Assembly (NCBI RefSeq): GCF_009707865.1
Contig: NZ_WMBA01000002.1
Span: 1-64,000 of the forward strand
Source: Amycolatopsis pithecellobii
GTDB lineage: Bacteria > Actinomycetota > Actinomycetes > Mycobacteriales > Pseudonocardiaceae
Length of the DNA: 64,000 nt
Direction of reading: 5' to 3'
In this document: positions 1 through 7,169 of the stretch, one piece after another
Layout of the letters: every line of letters begins with the position of its first letter
How positions within the stretch are numbered: position 1 is the first letter of the stretch
Notes under the pieces: generated by a model
Databases searched by the model: none
Seen by the model: only the letters and a program-made list of their open reading frames with translations
Told to the model about the DNA's origin: nothing
Translations under genes and position numbers: made by a program

Positions 1-1
1 C

Positions 2-502
2 GACCCCACCTCCCAACTCGGCCCCCTGATCGACAAAGCCGCCGTCAAACGAATCGACGGAATCGTCTCCGAAGCCGCCACCTACGGCAAAATCCTCGTC
101 CGCGGAGGCACCCCCCAGGACCCGGAACTGGCCGCAGGAGCGTTCTTCCGCCCCGTCCTGATCGAGGTGGACGACGTCAACACGCCCATCGTGCAGAACG
201 AAGTGTTCGGCCCGGTGCAAACCTTCGAGGTGTTCGACGACGAAGCCGACGCGATCCGCCGCGCCAACGCGACCGAATACGGCCTCGCCGCAGCCATCTT
301 CTCCCGCGACGAGTTCCGAGCCCGGCGCGTCGGGCGGGAACTGCGCGTAGGCAACGTATGGCTCAACACCTGGGGCCTCGGCACCCAACTCATAGCCGGC
401 GACCCAGTCAAACAAAGCGGCTACGGCACCACCTCCGGCCCCACAGCCGTCCACACCTACCAACACCTCAAGCGATACGGCACCGCCGAACCGCGCCACT
501 GA
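2..502 (+). CDS. aldehyde dehydrogenase, C-terminal part (gene cut by window start)
   Basis: Only the last 166 codons lie in the window. The reading frame is open from base 2 and closes at a TGA at 500-502. The visible part is the C-terminal half of the NAD(P)-dependent aldehyde dehydrogenase fold. It has the conserved QNEVFGPV block, which carries the family's cofactor-region glutamate, then the ATEYGLAA helix and the GNVWLNT strand typical of the end of the catalytic domain. The catalytic cysteine and the Rossmann nucleotide-binding part must lie upstream. The C-terminal tail resembles betaine-aldehyde or hydroxymuconic-semialdehyde type enzymes, but the substrate cannot be read from this fragment. 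The next gene starts 13 bp downstream on the same strand and encodes a decarboxylase-type amidohydrolase, so the two probably share an operon for catabolism of an aromatic or other aldehyde. This last point is inference. Confidence 0.9.
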   Translation, partial: DPTSQLGPLIDKAAVKRIDGIVSEAATYGKILVRGGTPQDPELAAGAFFRPVLIEVDDVNTPIVQNEVFGPVQTFEVFDDEADAIRRANATEYGLAAAIFSRDEFRARRVGRELRVGNVWLNTWGLGTQLIAGDPVKQSGYGTTSGPTAVHTYQHLKRYGTAEPRH

Positions 503-515
503 CCGAGGAGCCGTC

Positions 516-1517
516 ATGAAGATCATCTCGCTGGAAGAGCACTGGTGGAGCAAGGAGCTCTACGCGACGCTCCAGGCAAACCCGGCCGATCAACCGATCG
601 AGCTGTTCTCCCTGGCCCGCTACGCCGGCCTGAACATCGAGGAGCGTCTCGAAGATCTCGGTGAACTCCGCCTCGCCGCGATGGACGCGATGGGCGTGGA
701 CATGCAGGTCCTCTCGGTCGGCCCACCGGCCACGCAAAGCCTCCCAGCGCGCAAGGCCAAGCCGCTCGCACGTGACCTCAATGATCAGGCATTCGCCGCG
801 GTGCAGGCCCACCCTGACCGGTTCACGGCGTTCGCGACCCTGCCCACCGCGGATCCCGATGCCGCCGCGGCCGAACTGGAGCGATCGGTCACCCAACTCG
901 GCTTCGCCGGCGCACTGATCAACGGTCGCACCGGGGACAGGATGCTCGACGCGCCAGAGTTCGACGTCATCTTCGCCACGGCGGCACGGCTCGACGTCCC
1001 GATCTACCTGCATCCCCAGATACCGCCCCAGGCGGTGCGCGACGCCTACTACTCCGGATTCGACCCGTCCATCGACCTCGTCCTCGCCGCCGGCGCATGG
1101 GGCTGGCACATGGACGCCGGCATCGCCGAGCTCCGCATCATTCTGCGCGGGACATTCGACCGATACCCCGACCTCAAACTCATTCTCGGCCACTGGGGAG
1201 AAATGCTTCCCTACTGGATCGAACGAGTGGACACCATGTCACCCATGACCCACCTGCAACGACGAATCAGCGAATACCTGCGTGAAAACCTTTACGTCAC
1301 CCCATCCGGCATGTTCCACCAGAACCTCCTCCAGCGCTCACTCGACCTGCTGGGCCCCGACCACATCCTGTTCTCGGTCGACTATCCCTTTCAAAACCCG
1401 ATTGGCCTCGGCGCCCGCCAATTCCTTGAAGAAGCCGAGATAAGCAGCCAGGACAAACACCTCGTCGCCCACCAGAACGCGGAAAGGATCTTGCGCCTGG
1501 ACAGGCTCAGAAGTTGA
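516..1517 (+). CDS. amidohydrolase-2 family protein (gamma-resorcylate/o-pyrocatechuate decarboxylase-like)
   Basis: The 333-residue protein is the normal length for the TIM-barrel amidohydrolase-2 family that includes metal-dependent, non-oxidative decarboxylases of hydroxybenzoates. Visible family marks are the N-terminal LEEHW motif (Glu7/Glu8, His9), His166 in YLHPQIPP, His226 in ILGHWGE and Asp289 in FSVDYPF. Together these form the usual divalent-metal site and catalytic base. The ATG at 516 follows a GAGG-type ribosome site at about 505-508 and lies 13 bp after the aldehyde dehydrogenase stop, so translation is probably coupled. The exact substrate is unknown: related enzymes act on 2,6-dihydroxybenzoate, 2,3-dihydroxybenzoate or similar acids, and some are plain hydrolases. 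Its 3' end overlaps the convergent MDR gene by 11 bp. Confidence 0.85.
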   Translation: MKIISLEEHWWSKELYATLQANPADQPIELFSLARYAGLNIEERLEDLGELRLAAMDAMGVDMQVLSVGPPATQSLPARKAKPLARDLNDQAFAAVQAHPDRFTAFATLPTADPDAAAAELERSVTQLGFAGALINGRTGDRMLDAPEFDVIFATAARLDVPIYLHPQIPPQAVRDAYYSGFDPSIDLVLAAGAWGWHMDAGIAELRIILRGTFDRYPDLKLILGHWGEMLPYWIERVDTMSPMTHLQRRISEYLRENLYVTPSGMFHQNLLQRSLDLLGPDHILFSVDYPFQNPIGLGARQFLEEAEISSQDKHLVAHQNAERILRLDRLRS

Positions 1518-2502
1518 TCACGGTTTTCCCGAGCGTCCGCCTGCTCTCGGCCAGTTCGTGGGCTGCTCTCATCGTGTCCACGCTCAAGCCCTCGAGCACC
1601 GTCGTAGCGATGGGACGCAACCGGTTCGCGACGACATCCGCTGCCAGCTCGGCGAGGATTCTGCCCTGGCTGGCGATGTCGCCACCGGCCATGATCTTGC
1701 TGAAGACGGTTTCGGTGTGCAGCGACACGGATTTGCCGACAAGCGGTCCGAGGTCGAGAGGGCCGTCCAGATCGATGACGGCAAGGTGACCGAATGGCCG
1801 CAGGATTTCGGCGATCCAGCCGACATTGCCCGCGGTTCCCGCAGTGGACAACACCAGGTCGATCCGGTCGATACCGGCGTCACGTAGTTGAGCGGGCACG
1901 TTTCCGGTGTGATCGACGACCACATCCGCTCCCATCCTCGTGCACCACTCCCGCGATTCGGGACGCGAAGCTGTGCTCGCCACCAGTGCGGAGGTCCGGC
2001 TTTTCAACAGTTGTGTCGCCAGCGTCCCCACCCCGCCGGCGCCGCCAACGATCAGCACCCGGTCGATTCCCGCCGCCAAGCTGTCGTGGTCGCGGAACAG
2101 GGCCTCCCAGGCCGTGAGGCCACCGATGGGCAAGGACGTGGCGTCGGAAAAGGACAGCTGGTCCGGAATACTTGCCACCACACGATGGTCGACCGTGAGC
2201 CGCTCCGCCCAGGCGCCGTCCCGGGTCATGTCTCCGGTGCCCATGACGCGATCGCCGACTGCGAAGCCCGTTGCTTCCGGTCCCACGGCTTCCACCACTC
2301 CGGCGAACTCCCATCCCAGAATGATTCGTCCGCCCGGTTCTGCGCTGCGTATCTGCCGGATCAGTGCTTCACCCGGATTGATTCCCACGGCGCGGATCCC
2401 GACGAGCAGATCCGTGTCGCGCAACCGTGGTTCTGCGGCGTCGATGAGCTCGATGGCGAACGCGTCGAGCGAGTGGGCCTTTTCATAAGCGAGGGCTTTC
2501 AC
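1507..2502 (-). CDS. MDR-family NAD(P)H quinone/enone oxidoreductase
   Basis: This 331-residue protein belongs to the medium-chain dehydrogenase/reductase superfamily, close to zinc-independent quinone and enone reductases. The N-terminal GroES-like domain contains the ILGWEFAGVVEAVG motif near residue 65. The nucleotide-binding Rossmann motif VLIVGGAGGVGT follows near residue 150. The cysteine cluster of the structural-zinc lobe is absent, which argues for the quinone oxidoreductase side of the family and a one-step hydride transfer from NADPH. The GTG start at 2502 is preceded by AGGAG at about 7 bp spacing. The F420-type oxidoreductase gene ends about 38 bp upstream in the same direction, so both reductases may be co-transcribed under the divergent TetR regulator. 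The substrate is not predictable. Confidence 0.85.
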   Translation of the reverse strand: MKALAYEKAHSLDAFAIELIDAAEPRLRDTDLLVGIRAVGINPGEALIRQIRSAEPGGRIILGWEFAGVVEAVGPEATGFAVGDRVMGTGDMTRDGAWAERLTVDHRVVASIPDQLSFSDATSLPIGGLTAWEALFRDHDSLAAGIDRVLIVGGAGGVGTLATQLLKSRTSALVASTASRPESREWCTRMGADVVVDHTGNVPAQLRDAGIDRIDLVLSTAGTAGNVGWIAEILRPFGHLAVIDLDGPLDLGPLVGKSVSLHTETVFSKIMAGGDIASQGRILAELAADVVANRLRPIATTVLEGLSVDTMRAAHELAESRRTLGKTVINF

Positions 2503-2540
2503 GTAATGCTCCTGATGGGCTGGGCCACGATCTTCTTCGT

Positions 2541-3140
2541 TCAGTCCTGTTTGAGGGCGTGCAGGGCCGAGAGCGGGCCGCCGACCTGCATCAGCCGGCC
2601 GCCGTCCCGCAACGATCCGGCGTCGACCGGTGCGAAGCCGATTTCTTCGGCCACCGTACGGAAATCTGCTTTCGCGTCTGTGTTGTCCCCGGCGTAGAAG
2701 AGCAGCTGACGGCCTTCTGCGTGCCGCGGGTCGGGCACGATGTACCGGGCGTACAGCGTGTTGAACGCCTTGACCAGACGTGCGCCCGGAGCGTGGCGGG
2801 CGACGAATTCACTGCCCGTCTCCGAACCGAGGTCGACATAGTCTTCCATCGTCGAGCCGGCAATCTGATTGCTGGTGTCGACCAGGATCCGGCCGTCCCA
2901 CGAGGGCACGTCGGCCAGCGCGGCCGGGATGTCCGGCCACCCGACCGCGAGGAACACCATCTCGGCCGAGGCTGCCTCGGCGACTGTTCCGGCTGTGGCC
3001 AGCGGCCCTAGTCGCGCTACCGTTTCACTCAGTGTGTCCGGGCCGCGCCTGTTACTCAGGACGACGCGATGACCTGCCGCCACGAGATGTCCGGCGATGC
3101 CCTGCCCGATCGTGCCCGCTCCGATAGTTCCGAAGTTCAC
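2541..3140 (-). CDS. NADP oxidoreductase, coenzyme F420-dependent family (FNO-like)
   Basis: The 199-residue protein carries an N-terminal dinucleotide-binding motif GAGTIGQGIAG. It then has SNRRGPDTL, which suits recognition of the NADP 2'-phosphate, and FLAVGWPDIPAAL and ILVDTSNQ as in the F420-dependent NADP reductase family (Pfam NAD_binding F420). It lacks the C-terminal extension of true methanogen FNO, so use of F420 is possible but unproven. I chose the GTG at 3140 because a GGAGGG ribosome site sits 5-6 bp before it. An ATG 51 bp further upstream would add a lysine-rich leader unlike the family. The gene is divergent from a TetR gene and is probably its target. Confidence 0.8.
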   Translation of the reverse strand: MNFGTIGAGTIGQGIAGHLVAAGHRVVLSNRRGPDTLSETVARLGPLATAGTVAEAASAEMVFLAVGWPDIPAALADVPSWDGRILVDTSNQIAGSTMEDYVDLGSETGSEFVARHAPGARLVKAFNTLYARYIVPDPRHAEGRQLLFYAGDNTDAKADFRTVAEEIGFAPVDAGSLRDGGRLMQVGGPLSALHALKQD

Positions 3141-3291
3141 GGCGCCCTCCACAAACTTTTTGATGTCTTTCATCATCAAAACTATGATGGTCATCAGCAT
3201 TATTACTTGTCAAGGCGACGTGTGTGGACGCCTTTTTTGATGTCAGATACCATCGAAGTTGCGGTGCCGTCATGCCGAGGAGGTTTCCGGG
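3141..3291. promoter_or_regulatory. divergent promoter/operator region with a terminator-like hairpin
   Basis: This AT-richer gap between the oxidoreductase and the TetR gene holds several inverted repeats. TGATG-GT-CATCA (3185-3196) is a short perfect palindrome and a candidate TetR operator. At 3212-3234 the arms AAGGCG and CGCCTT enclose an 11-base loop and are followed by a T run. On the plus strand this resembles an intrinsic terminator or attenuator placed upstream of the TetR coding sequence. A strong GAGGAGG ribosome site follows at about 3276-3282. Which repeat the repressor binds is not known. Confidence 0.5.
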
Positions 3292-3903
3292 GTGCCACGT
3301 ATCACACAGGAGCAGAAGAAGTCCAACCGCGAAAAGATCCTGCGGGCAGCAGGCGAAGGCTTCAGGCTGCACGGCATCGACGGGTTCGGCATCGAGGAGC
3401 TGATGAAGACCGCCGGGATGACGCACGGCGGGTTCTACAACCACTTTCCTTCGAAGGAAGACCTCGCCCTCGAAGTCTATCGTCAGGGCTTCACCGACTC
3501 GCTCAACGCGCTCGCCGCCATCCGCAAGGCACATCCCCGCTCCGCCCGGGCAGCCCTGCGCGACATGGTCGACGGATACCTGACGGCGGCCCACCGTGAT
3601 CACCCGGAAACGGGCTGCGCCTCAGCCGCCCTGGCGGTTGATGCCGGACGCCACGGCGCCGCATCTCAGGCCGAGTACCGACGTGGGCTTGAGGGATACT
3701 TCAGTGCCATCACCGAGATGGTGCTCGATCGCGCGCGCCAATCCGATACCGAAATGACTGTGGCAGAAGCCCGCGAAGAGGCAGTGTCGCTGTTCTGTCA
3801 GATGGTCGGCGCACTGGTGGTCTCCCGCGCTGTCGCCGAGGCCGACCCCGGACTGTCCGACGAAATCCTGACAGTCAACCGCAAACAGCTCAGGCAGCGG
3901 TAA
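3292..3903 (+). CDS. TetR/AcrR family transcriptional regulator
   Basis: The 203-residue protein has a typical N-terminal TetR DNA-binding domain. It begins NREKILRAAGEGF and continues with GFGIEELMKTAGMTHGGFYNHFPSKEDL, the recognition helix and the family signature that follows it. The C-terminal ligand-binding domain (ETGCASAALAVDAGRHG, then a long helical part) resembles regulators of reductases that respond to electrophiles or xenobiotics. I chose GTG 3292 because GAGGAGG lies about 9 bp upstream and the protein then starts just before the HTH. It is divergent from the F420/NADP-type oxidoreductase and is probably an autoregulated repressor of that gene and the MDR gene beyond it. The inducing ligand is unknown. 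Confidence 0.9.
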   Translation: MPRITQEQKKSNREKILRAAGEGFRLHGIDGFGIEELMKTAGMTHGGFYNHFPSKEDLALEVYRQGFTDSLNALAAIRKAHPRSARAALRDMVDGYLTAAHRDHPETGCASAALAVDAGRHGAASQAEYRRGLEGYFSAITEMVLDRARQSDTEMTVAEAREEAVSLFCQMVGALVVSRAVAEADPGLSDEILTVNRKQLRQR

Positions 3904-4479
3904 AGCAGGTTTGATTTCGTCGCCGCGCGTTCCATATTTCCCTTTACGCACGACCATTTGGTCGCGCGGTGACCCGCGACTGCGCGACCTGCACAGCAAC
4001 GCGGTGGCCGTCGTCGGTTCGCTGGCGGCAAAACCCTTACGGTGAGTACCTCGCCGCGGACTGCGGGCGAGGGGCCGATGATCGAGGCAGCCCGGAGCGT
4101 GCCGGTAGGGGCCGTGCGTCGTCGTACCGGCGCTCGGCGTTGAGATCGCTATCCCGCCGAGCACGGCCCGCTGCTGTACGAGATCACCGACTCAGGCGGG
4201 GGTGGCGGTCAGTGAGTACCCGATCGGCACGGAACGCCGCCGTGTCCGCCACTGCCTGCTGAGCCGAACAGAAACCCCAGGCCAGCCTGCAAGTTGACCT
4301 CGGGTTTGAGAGTGGCCATCAGGAATCGCGATTGCAAACGATCGCTGATGCTCAAGAACGAGGGTCGTTCGCCACTGTTCAGGTTGGGATTCGGTTGGCT
4401 CGCGACGGCTGATCCTTGTTGGCCGTTTCGACAGTCCATTGCGTGGGCATATGCGTACCGAGCTGGTCACCGACGCGCT
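3904..4479. other. non-coding stretch with an orphan palindrome and possible transposase debris
   Basis: I see no intact gene in this 576-bp gap. A 22-bp palindrome at 3947-3968 (arms of 10 bp with one mismatch, core CGACCATTTGGTCG) looks like an operator for a dimeric repressor, but no gene starts next to it. At 4445-4480 one plus-strand frame reads GHMRTELVTDAL, which resembles a stretch of IS3-family transposases just before the DDE-motif aspartate region. It is only 12 residues long, so I hold it loosely. Another frame near 4165-4215 reads YEITDSGGG, as in the end of winged-helix regulators. The composition and the lack of a sustained frame suggest decayed mobile or regulatory genes. Confidence 0.35.
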
Positions 4480-5109
4480 TCAGGACAGTGCCGAGCCCAG
4501 CTGATTTGTCAGCCATCGTTCGTAGGCCGCCGGTGTCCAGCCGCAGCGCCGGACGAGCCGGTCGTACACGTCGGGCGAGGTCAGCGTCCAGACGGCGTCG
4601 ACCGCTTCGTCGAATCGGTGAGACAGCGCGCGCCCGCGTTCGGCCAGGCCGCGCAGGCTGTTGGCGTTGCCGTGCCTGCGTTCGGCATCGATCGTTGCCA
4701 CGAAGGTCTCCAGCACCGGGTCGCCGCCGGGACCATGCCCGAGCAGCACGCCGAGCAGAGGTCCGACCCGGTCGTAGATCACCCGTACCCAGGCCGCGTA
4801 AGCGGCCGCGTAGGACGTCACGTCAGTCGCGTCTGTTACCCGGCGGAATTCGGGACGGTCGCTCATGGGTGTGCTGTCCTCGTCGCCGGCCAGCACGACG
4901 TCGTATACCGCCTTGATGACCTCGGCTTTGCCGCCGATGGAGTTGTACACCGTTTGTGGGCTGACGCCGGCGGTATCGGCAAGCGCGGTGATCGTCATTC
5001 CTGCGTAGCCTCCCCCGCTGAGTAGCAGGTCGCGCGCCGTCCTCGCGATGTGTGCGCGCGTGGCCTGGGCTCGCTCGGCTCGCTGCGGGGCGCGGTACTG
5101 CCTTGCCAC
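4480..5109 (-). CDS. TetR family transcriptional regulator
   Basis: The 209-residue protein has an N-terminal TetR HTH: ATRAHIARTARDLLL, then MTITALADTAGVSPQTVYNSIGGKAEVIKAVYD. The remainder is an all-helical effector domain with no motif that names a ligand. The GTG start at 5109 is preceded by GAGAGG. The gene is divergent from a SnoaL-like protein gene with 74 bp between them, and that gap holds a good operator candidate (5132-5150). Local autoregulation and control of the neighbour are therefore likely. The 3' end abuts the debris region at 3904-4479. Confidence 0.88.
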   Translation of the reverse strand: MARQYRAPQRAERAQATRAHIARTARDLLLSGGGYAGMTITALADTAGVSPQTVYNSIGGKAEVIKAVYDVVLAGDEDSTPMSDRPEFRRVTDATDVTSYAAAYAAWVRVIYDRVGPLLGVLLGHGPGGDPVLETFVATIDAERRHGNANSLRGLAERGRALSHRFDEAVDAVWTLTSPDVYDRLVRRCGWTPAAYERWLTNQLGSALS

Positions 5110-5131
5110 GGACCTCTCATTCCATTAGATT

Positions 5132-5150
5132 CCAATTCCACTGGATTTGG
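5132..5150. promoter_or_regulatory. candidate TetR operator (19-bp palindrome)
   Basis: The 19-bp sequence CCAATTCCACTGGATTTGG is an inverted repeat with eight of nine arm pairs matching around a central C. It lies between the divergent TetR (starts 5109) and SnoaL-like (starts 5184) genes. Extra TTCCA half-sites flank it (5120-5125 and 5152-5156). Size and position suit a TetR dimer, but binding is inferred. Confidence 0.45.
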
Positions 5151-5183
5151 GTTCCAGTCAAGTTCTGAGAACGGAGCATAGCC

Positions 5184-5630
5184 GTGAACAACCGCGCACG
5201 CGCAGCCGCCCTGGCCGTATTCGACGCGATCAACACTGGAGAACTGTCTGGACTGGATGACCTGGTCACCGAGGACTTCGTCGACCACGGATCGCCGTTC
5301 CCGCTGCCGCCCGGCCCTGCGGGGTACCGTCAGGTCCTCACCTTCGTGCACCATGTGCTGGGCATCCGCTACACCATCGACGACATTTTCGACACCGACG
5401 ACCGCGTCGTAGTCCGCGCGACCGCTACGGGAGTCGGCGTCGATACGATTCACGGCCCGGGCACCGAGGGTAAGTCGTACCAAATGACCACCGTGCACAT
5501 CTACCGCACCGAAGGCTCCCTGCTCGCAGAGCACTGGGGAGTGCGCGACGAACTCGGTGCCCGAATTCAACTCGGCTCACTCCCCGCCCCCGACCCCGGC
5601 GCTTTCGCCAACGCTCCGCAAGGCGCTTGA
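5184..5630 (+). CDS. SnoaL-like (NTF2 fold) ester cyclase family protein
   Basis: The 148-residue protein has the cone-shaped NTF2/SnoaL fold pattern. A first helix (ALAVFDAINTGELSGLDDLVTEDFVDHGS) is followed by the G-PAGYRQVLTFVHHVL segment, then strands RVVVRATATGVG and YQMTTVHIYRTEGSLLAEHWGVRDELG. SnoaL relatives close polyketide rings, but most genomic members are small-molecule-binding proteins or isomerases of unknown substrate, and no polyketide genes surround this one. The GTG start at 5184 has GGAG about 6 bp upstream. It is probably controlled by the divergent TetR protein. The 3' end runs directly into a decayed transposase and integrase region. Confidence 0.8.
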   Translation: MNNRARAAALAVFDAINTGELSGLDDLVTEDFVDHGSPFPLPPGPAGYRQVLTFVHHVLGIRYTIDDIFDTDDRVVVRATATGVGVDTIHGPGTEGKSYQMTTVHIYRTEGSLLAEHWGVRDELGARIQLGSLPAPDPGAFANAPQGA

Positions 5631-5655
5631 GATCCGCCCGGCCAGCCGGGCGACC

Positions 5656-5775
5656 CACGCGGCCATCGATGGGCGGCTGGTCATACACGTCCAGGATGCG
5701 GGCCATCTTGGCGGTGAGGTCCGGGTCACGGCTGCGCTTGAGCGAAAGGCCAACCTCGCGTAGTGGCCTCGGTGA
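5656..5775 (-). pseudogene. IS630-type transposase fragment
   Basis: On the minus strand this short open stretch reads PLREVGLSLKRSRDPDLTAK followed by MARILDVYDQPPIDGRV. That matches the pattern of IS630-family transposases between the HTH and the first catalytic aspartate (a DPD-x-AK block, then LYD-PP-DGRV). The match stops abruptly at DGRV, before the DDE core, and no inverted repeats are evident. It is a relic of about 40 codons and has no function as a gene. It adjoins an integrase remnant on the other strand. Confidence 0.5.
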
Positions 5776-5871
5776 TCGCACTCGATACCGACGTGGCATC
5801 GAGGATATACAAGCGCAATCTGCCATCCCCGCTTGCTGGGCGGCTTGTGGGCTATCGACCGGTCATCACGT

Positions 5872-6020
5872 TTGCAGATCGCGGACCAGCTAGGGCACGC
5901 TCGCTCACTCAGGACGTGTACCTGGGCCGTAAGGTCGCCAACCCGGCCGCTGCGGAGGCCCTCGACCGTGACTTGGGTACGCGGCCACCGGGGAAAGAGG
6001 AGGGTTTCGGTAGGCCGTGA
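5872..6020 (+). pseudogene. tyrosine integrase C-terminal fragment, frameshifted
   Basis: Two plus-strand frames together spell the end of a tyrosine recombinase. LQIADQLGHAR lies in one frame and SLTQDVYLGRKVANPAAAEALD in the next, so a one-base frameshift separates them. QLGHA and TQDVYLGRK are the box II region and the catalytic-tyrosine neighbourhood seen in integrases of actinobacterial integrative elements. Nothing of the N-terminal and core-binding domains remains. The fragment ends 43 bp from the 3' end of tRNA-Lys, the usual place of an integrase beside its attachment site. I read it as the scar of an excised or decayed element. Confidence 0.6.
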
Positions 6021-6035
6021 TCTTGAAAGAAAAAA

Positions 6036-6057
6036 CCCCAGGTCCTACGACCTGGGG
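6036..6057 (-). terminator. intrinsic terminator of tRNA-Lys
   Basis: A perfect 9-bp stem (CCCCAGGTC paired with GACCTGGGG) with a 4-base loop is followed on the minus strand by a run of six T. It lies 6 bp beyond the tRNA-Lys 3' end, so it terminates tRNA transcription. Confidence 0.85.
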
Positions 6058-6062
6058 GAATG

Positions 6063-6135
<73 letters not shown>

Positions 6136-6269
6136 CAACCACATCTGCCTCGGGGAAGCCCCTCGGCGACGAAAAAAAGATTAGCACGGTGCCACCCAGC
6201 CCCTCACAGAGGGTCCCCGGCACCCGAACCGCGGGGATCCGGGGGCTAAACCCGCATGAAACGACGAAA

Positions 6270-6312
6270 CCCCACCGATGCGAAGCCGCGTGGGCGGCAA
6301 GCATGGTGGGGC
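6270..6312 (-). terminator. hairpin terminator downstream of tRNA-His
   Basis: The outer arms CCCCACC and GGTGGGG enclose a second GC-rich stem (GCCGC with GCGGC). On the minus strand the hairpin is followed by a T-rich stretch. It begins about 7 bp past the tRNA-His 3' end and separates the two tRNA genes. Confidence 0.65.
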
Positions 6313-6318
6313 TGTGGG

Positions 6319-6391
6319 GTGAGTGACGGGACTCGAACCCGCGACATCCTGGACCACAACCAGGTGCTCTACCATCTGAGCTACACCCACC
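6319..6391 (-). tRNA. tRNA-His (anticodon GTG)
   Basis: The gene is a cloverleaf with acceptor stem GTGGGTG paired to CACTCAC, D-arm AGCTCAGATGG, anticodon loop with GTG, and T-arm GGTTCGAGTCC. As expected for histidine tRNA, an extra G (-1) precedes the acceptor and faces the discriminator C. No CCA is encoded. It is the first of two tRNA genes in the same direction. Confidence 0.93.
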
Positions 6392-6465
6392 ACGTGAGGC
6401 GCCGGGAAGCCGGTCAACCTCAGCCGGGACATCGTATCGTGCCGCCCCCGCGGTCGTGCACGGGG

Positions 6466-7074
6466 TTATCGATCGTGGTGTAGTCGCACTTCGGCGGCCG
6501 CGGCGCGGGCCTGATCGCTGCTGGGGCCCGGCTGGGGCACGAACGCCGTCTTCCGGTAGTAGTCCAGTTCCCCGATGGACTCGCGGATGTCGGCGAGTGC
6601 GCGGTGCGCCAGGCCTTTTTCGGGCTTGGCGTAGTAGATCCGCGGGTACCAGCGCCGGACCAGTTCCTTGACGGACGACACGTCGACCATGCGGTAGTGC
6701 AGGTGCGCGTCGAGTTCGGGCATGTCACGGGCGATGAAACCACGGTCGGTCGCGATGGAGTTGCCCGCCAGCGGTGCGCTCTTCGCGTCGGGCACATGCC
6801 GGCGGATGTGAGCGAGGACTTGCCGCTCGGCGTCTTCGAGGGTGACCGTCGAGCGGCGGACCTCGTCGGTGAGGCCTGACTTGGCGTGCATCTCGCGGAC
6901 CACGTCGGGCATGGTCGCCAGCACATCGTCCTCGGCATGGATGACAAGGTCCAGACCGTCGCCGAGAACGTTGAGCTCGGCATCGGTTACCAGGACGGCG
7001 ATTTCGATCAATGCGTCTTTGGCGAGGTTGAGCCCCGTCATCTCGCAGTCGATCCAGACAAGACGGTCGGTCAC
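6466..7074 (-). CDS. orn: oligoribonuclease
   Basis: The 202-residue protein is a DEDDh 3'-5' exonuclease that turns 2-5 nt RNA fragments into mononucleotides in the cytoplasm and clears pGpG and similar dinucleotides. All catalytic residues are visible: Asp9 and Glu11 in WIDCEMTGL, Asp110 in NSIATDRGF, His157 in GLAHRAL and Asp162 in ADIRESI. The C-terminal tail of about 20 residues past the family core is Ala-rich and probably disordered. The gene starts at the ATG at 7074 and stands alone, with tRNA-His downstream and the HtrA-type gene upstream in the same direction behind a terminator. Confidence 0.96.
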   Translation of the reverse strand: MTDRLVWIDCEMTGLNLAKDALIEIAVLVTDAELNVLGDGLDLVIHAEDDVLATMPDVVREMHAKSGLTDEVRRSTVTLEDAERQVLAHIRRHVPDAKSAPLAGNSIATDRGFIARDMPELDAHLHYRMVDVSSVKELVRRWYPRIYYAKPEKGLAHRALADIRESIGELDYYRKTAFVPQPGPSSDQARAAAAEVRLHHDR

Positions 7075-7117
7075 CGAAAGACCTTAACGCGCGGCCTGCA
7101 TGGCCAGCGCACGACAC

Positions 7118-7155
7118 AGCGGGAACGGGCCGCCCCGACCACGGCCCGTTCCGCT
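7118..7155 (-). terminator. hairpin terminator after the HtrA-type gene
   Basis: The stem AGCGG(G)AACGGGCC paired with GGCCCGTTCCGCT has one bulged G and an 11-base loop. It lies 14 bp past the stop of the upstream protease gene. It has no clear U tract, as is common in high-GC actinomycetes. Confidence 0.65.
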
Positions 7156-7169
7156 GCTTTCCCCTCAGC

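Noticed and set aside
5184-5630. Polyketide biosynthesis gene cluster based on the SnoaL-like protein
   Set aside because: No ketosynthase, acyl carrier protein or other biosynthetic genes are near. SnoaL-like proteins are common outside such clusters.
3904-6062. Intact genomic island or prophage
   Set aside because: Only an integrase tail and short transposase fragments remain, and the intact genes between them (TetR, SnoaL-like) have ordinary composition. No phage structural or conjugation genes exist.
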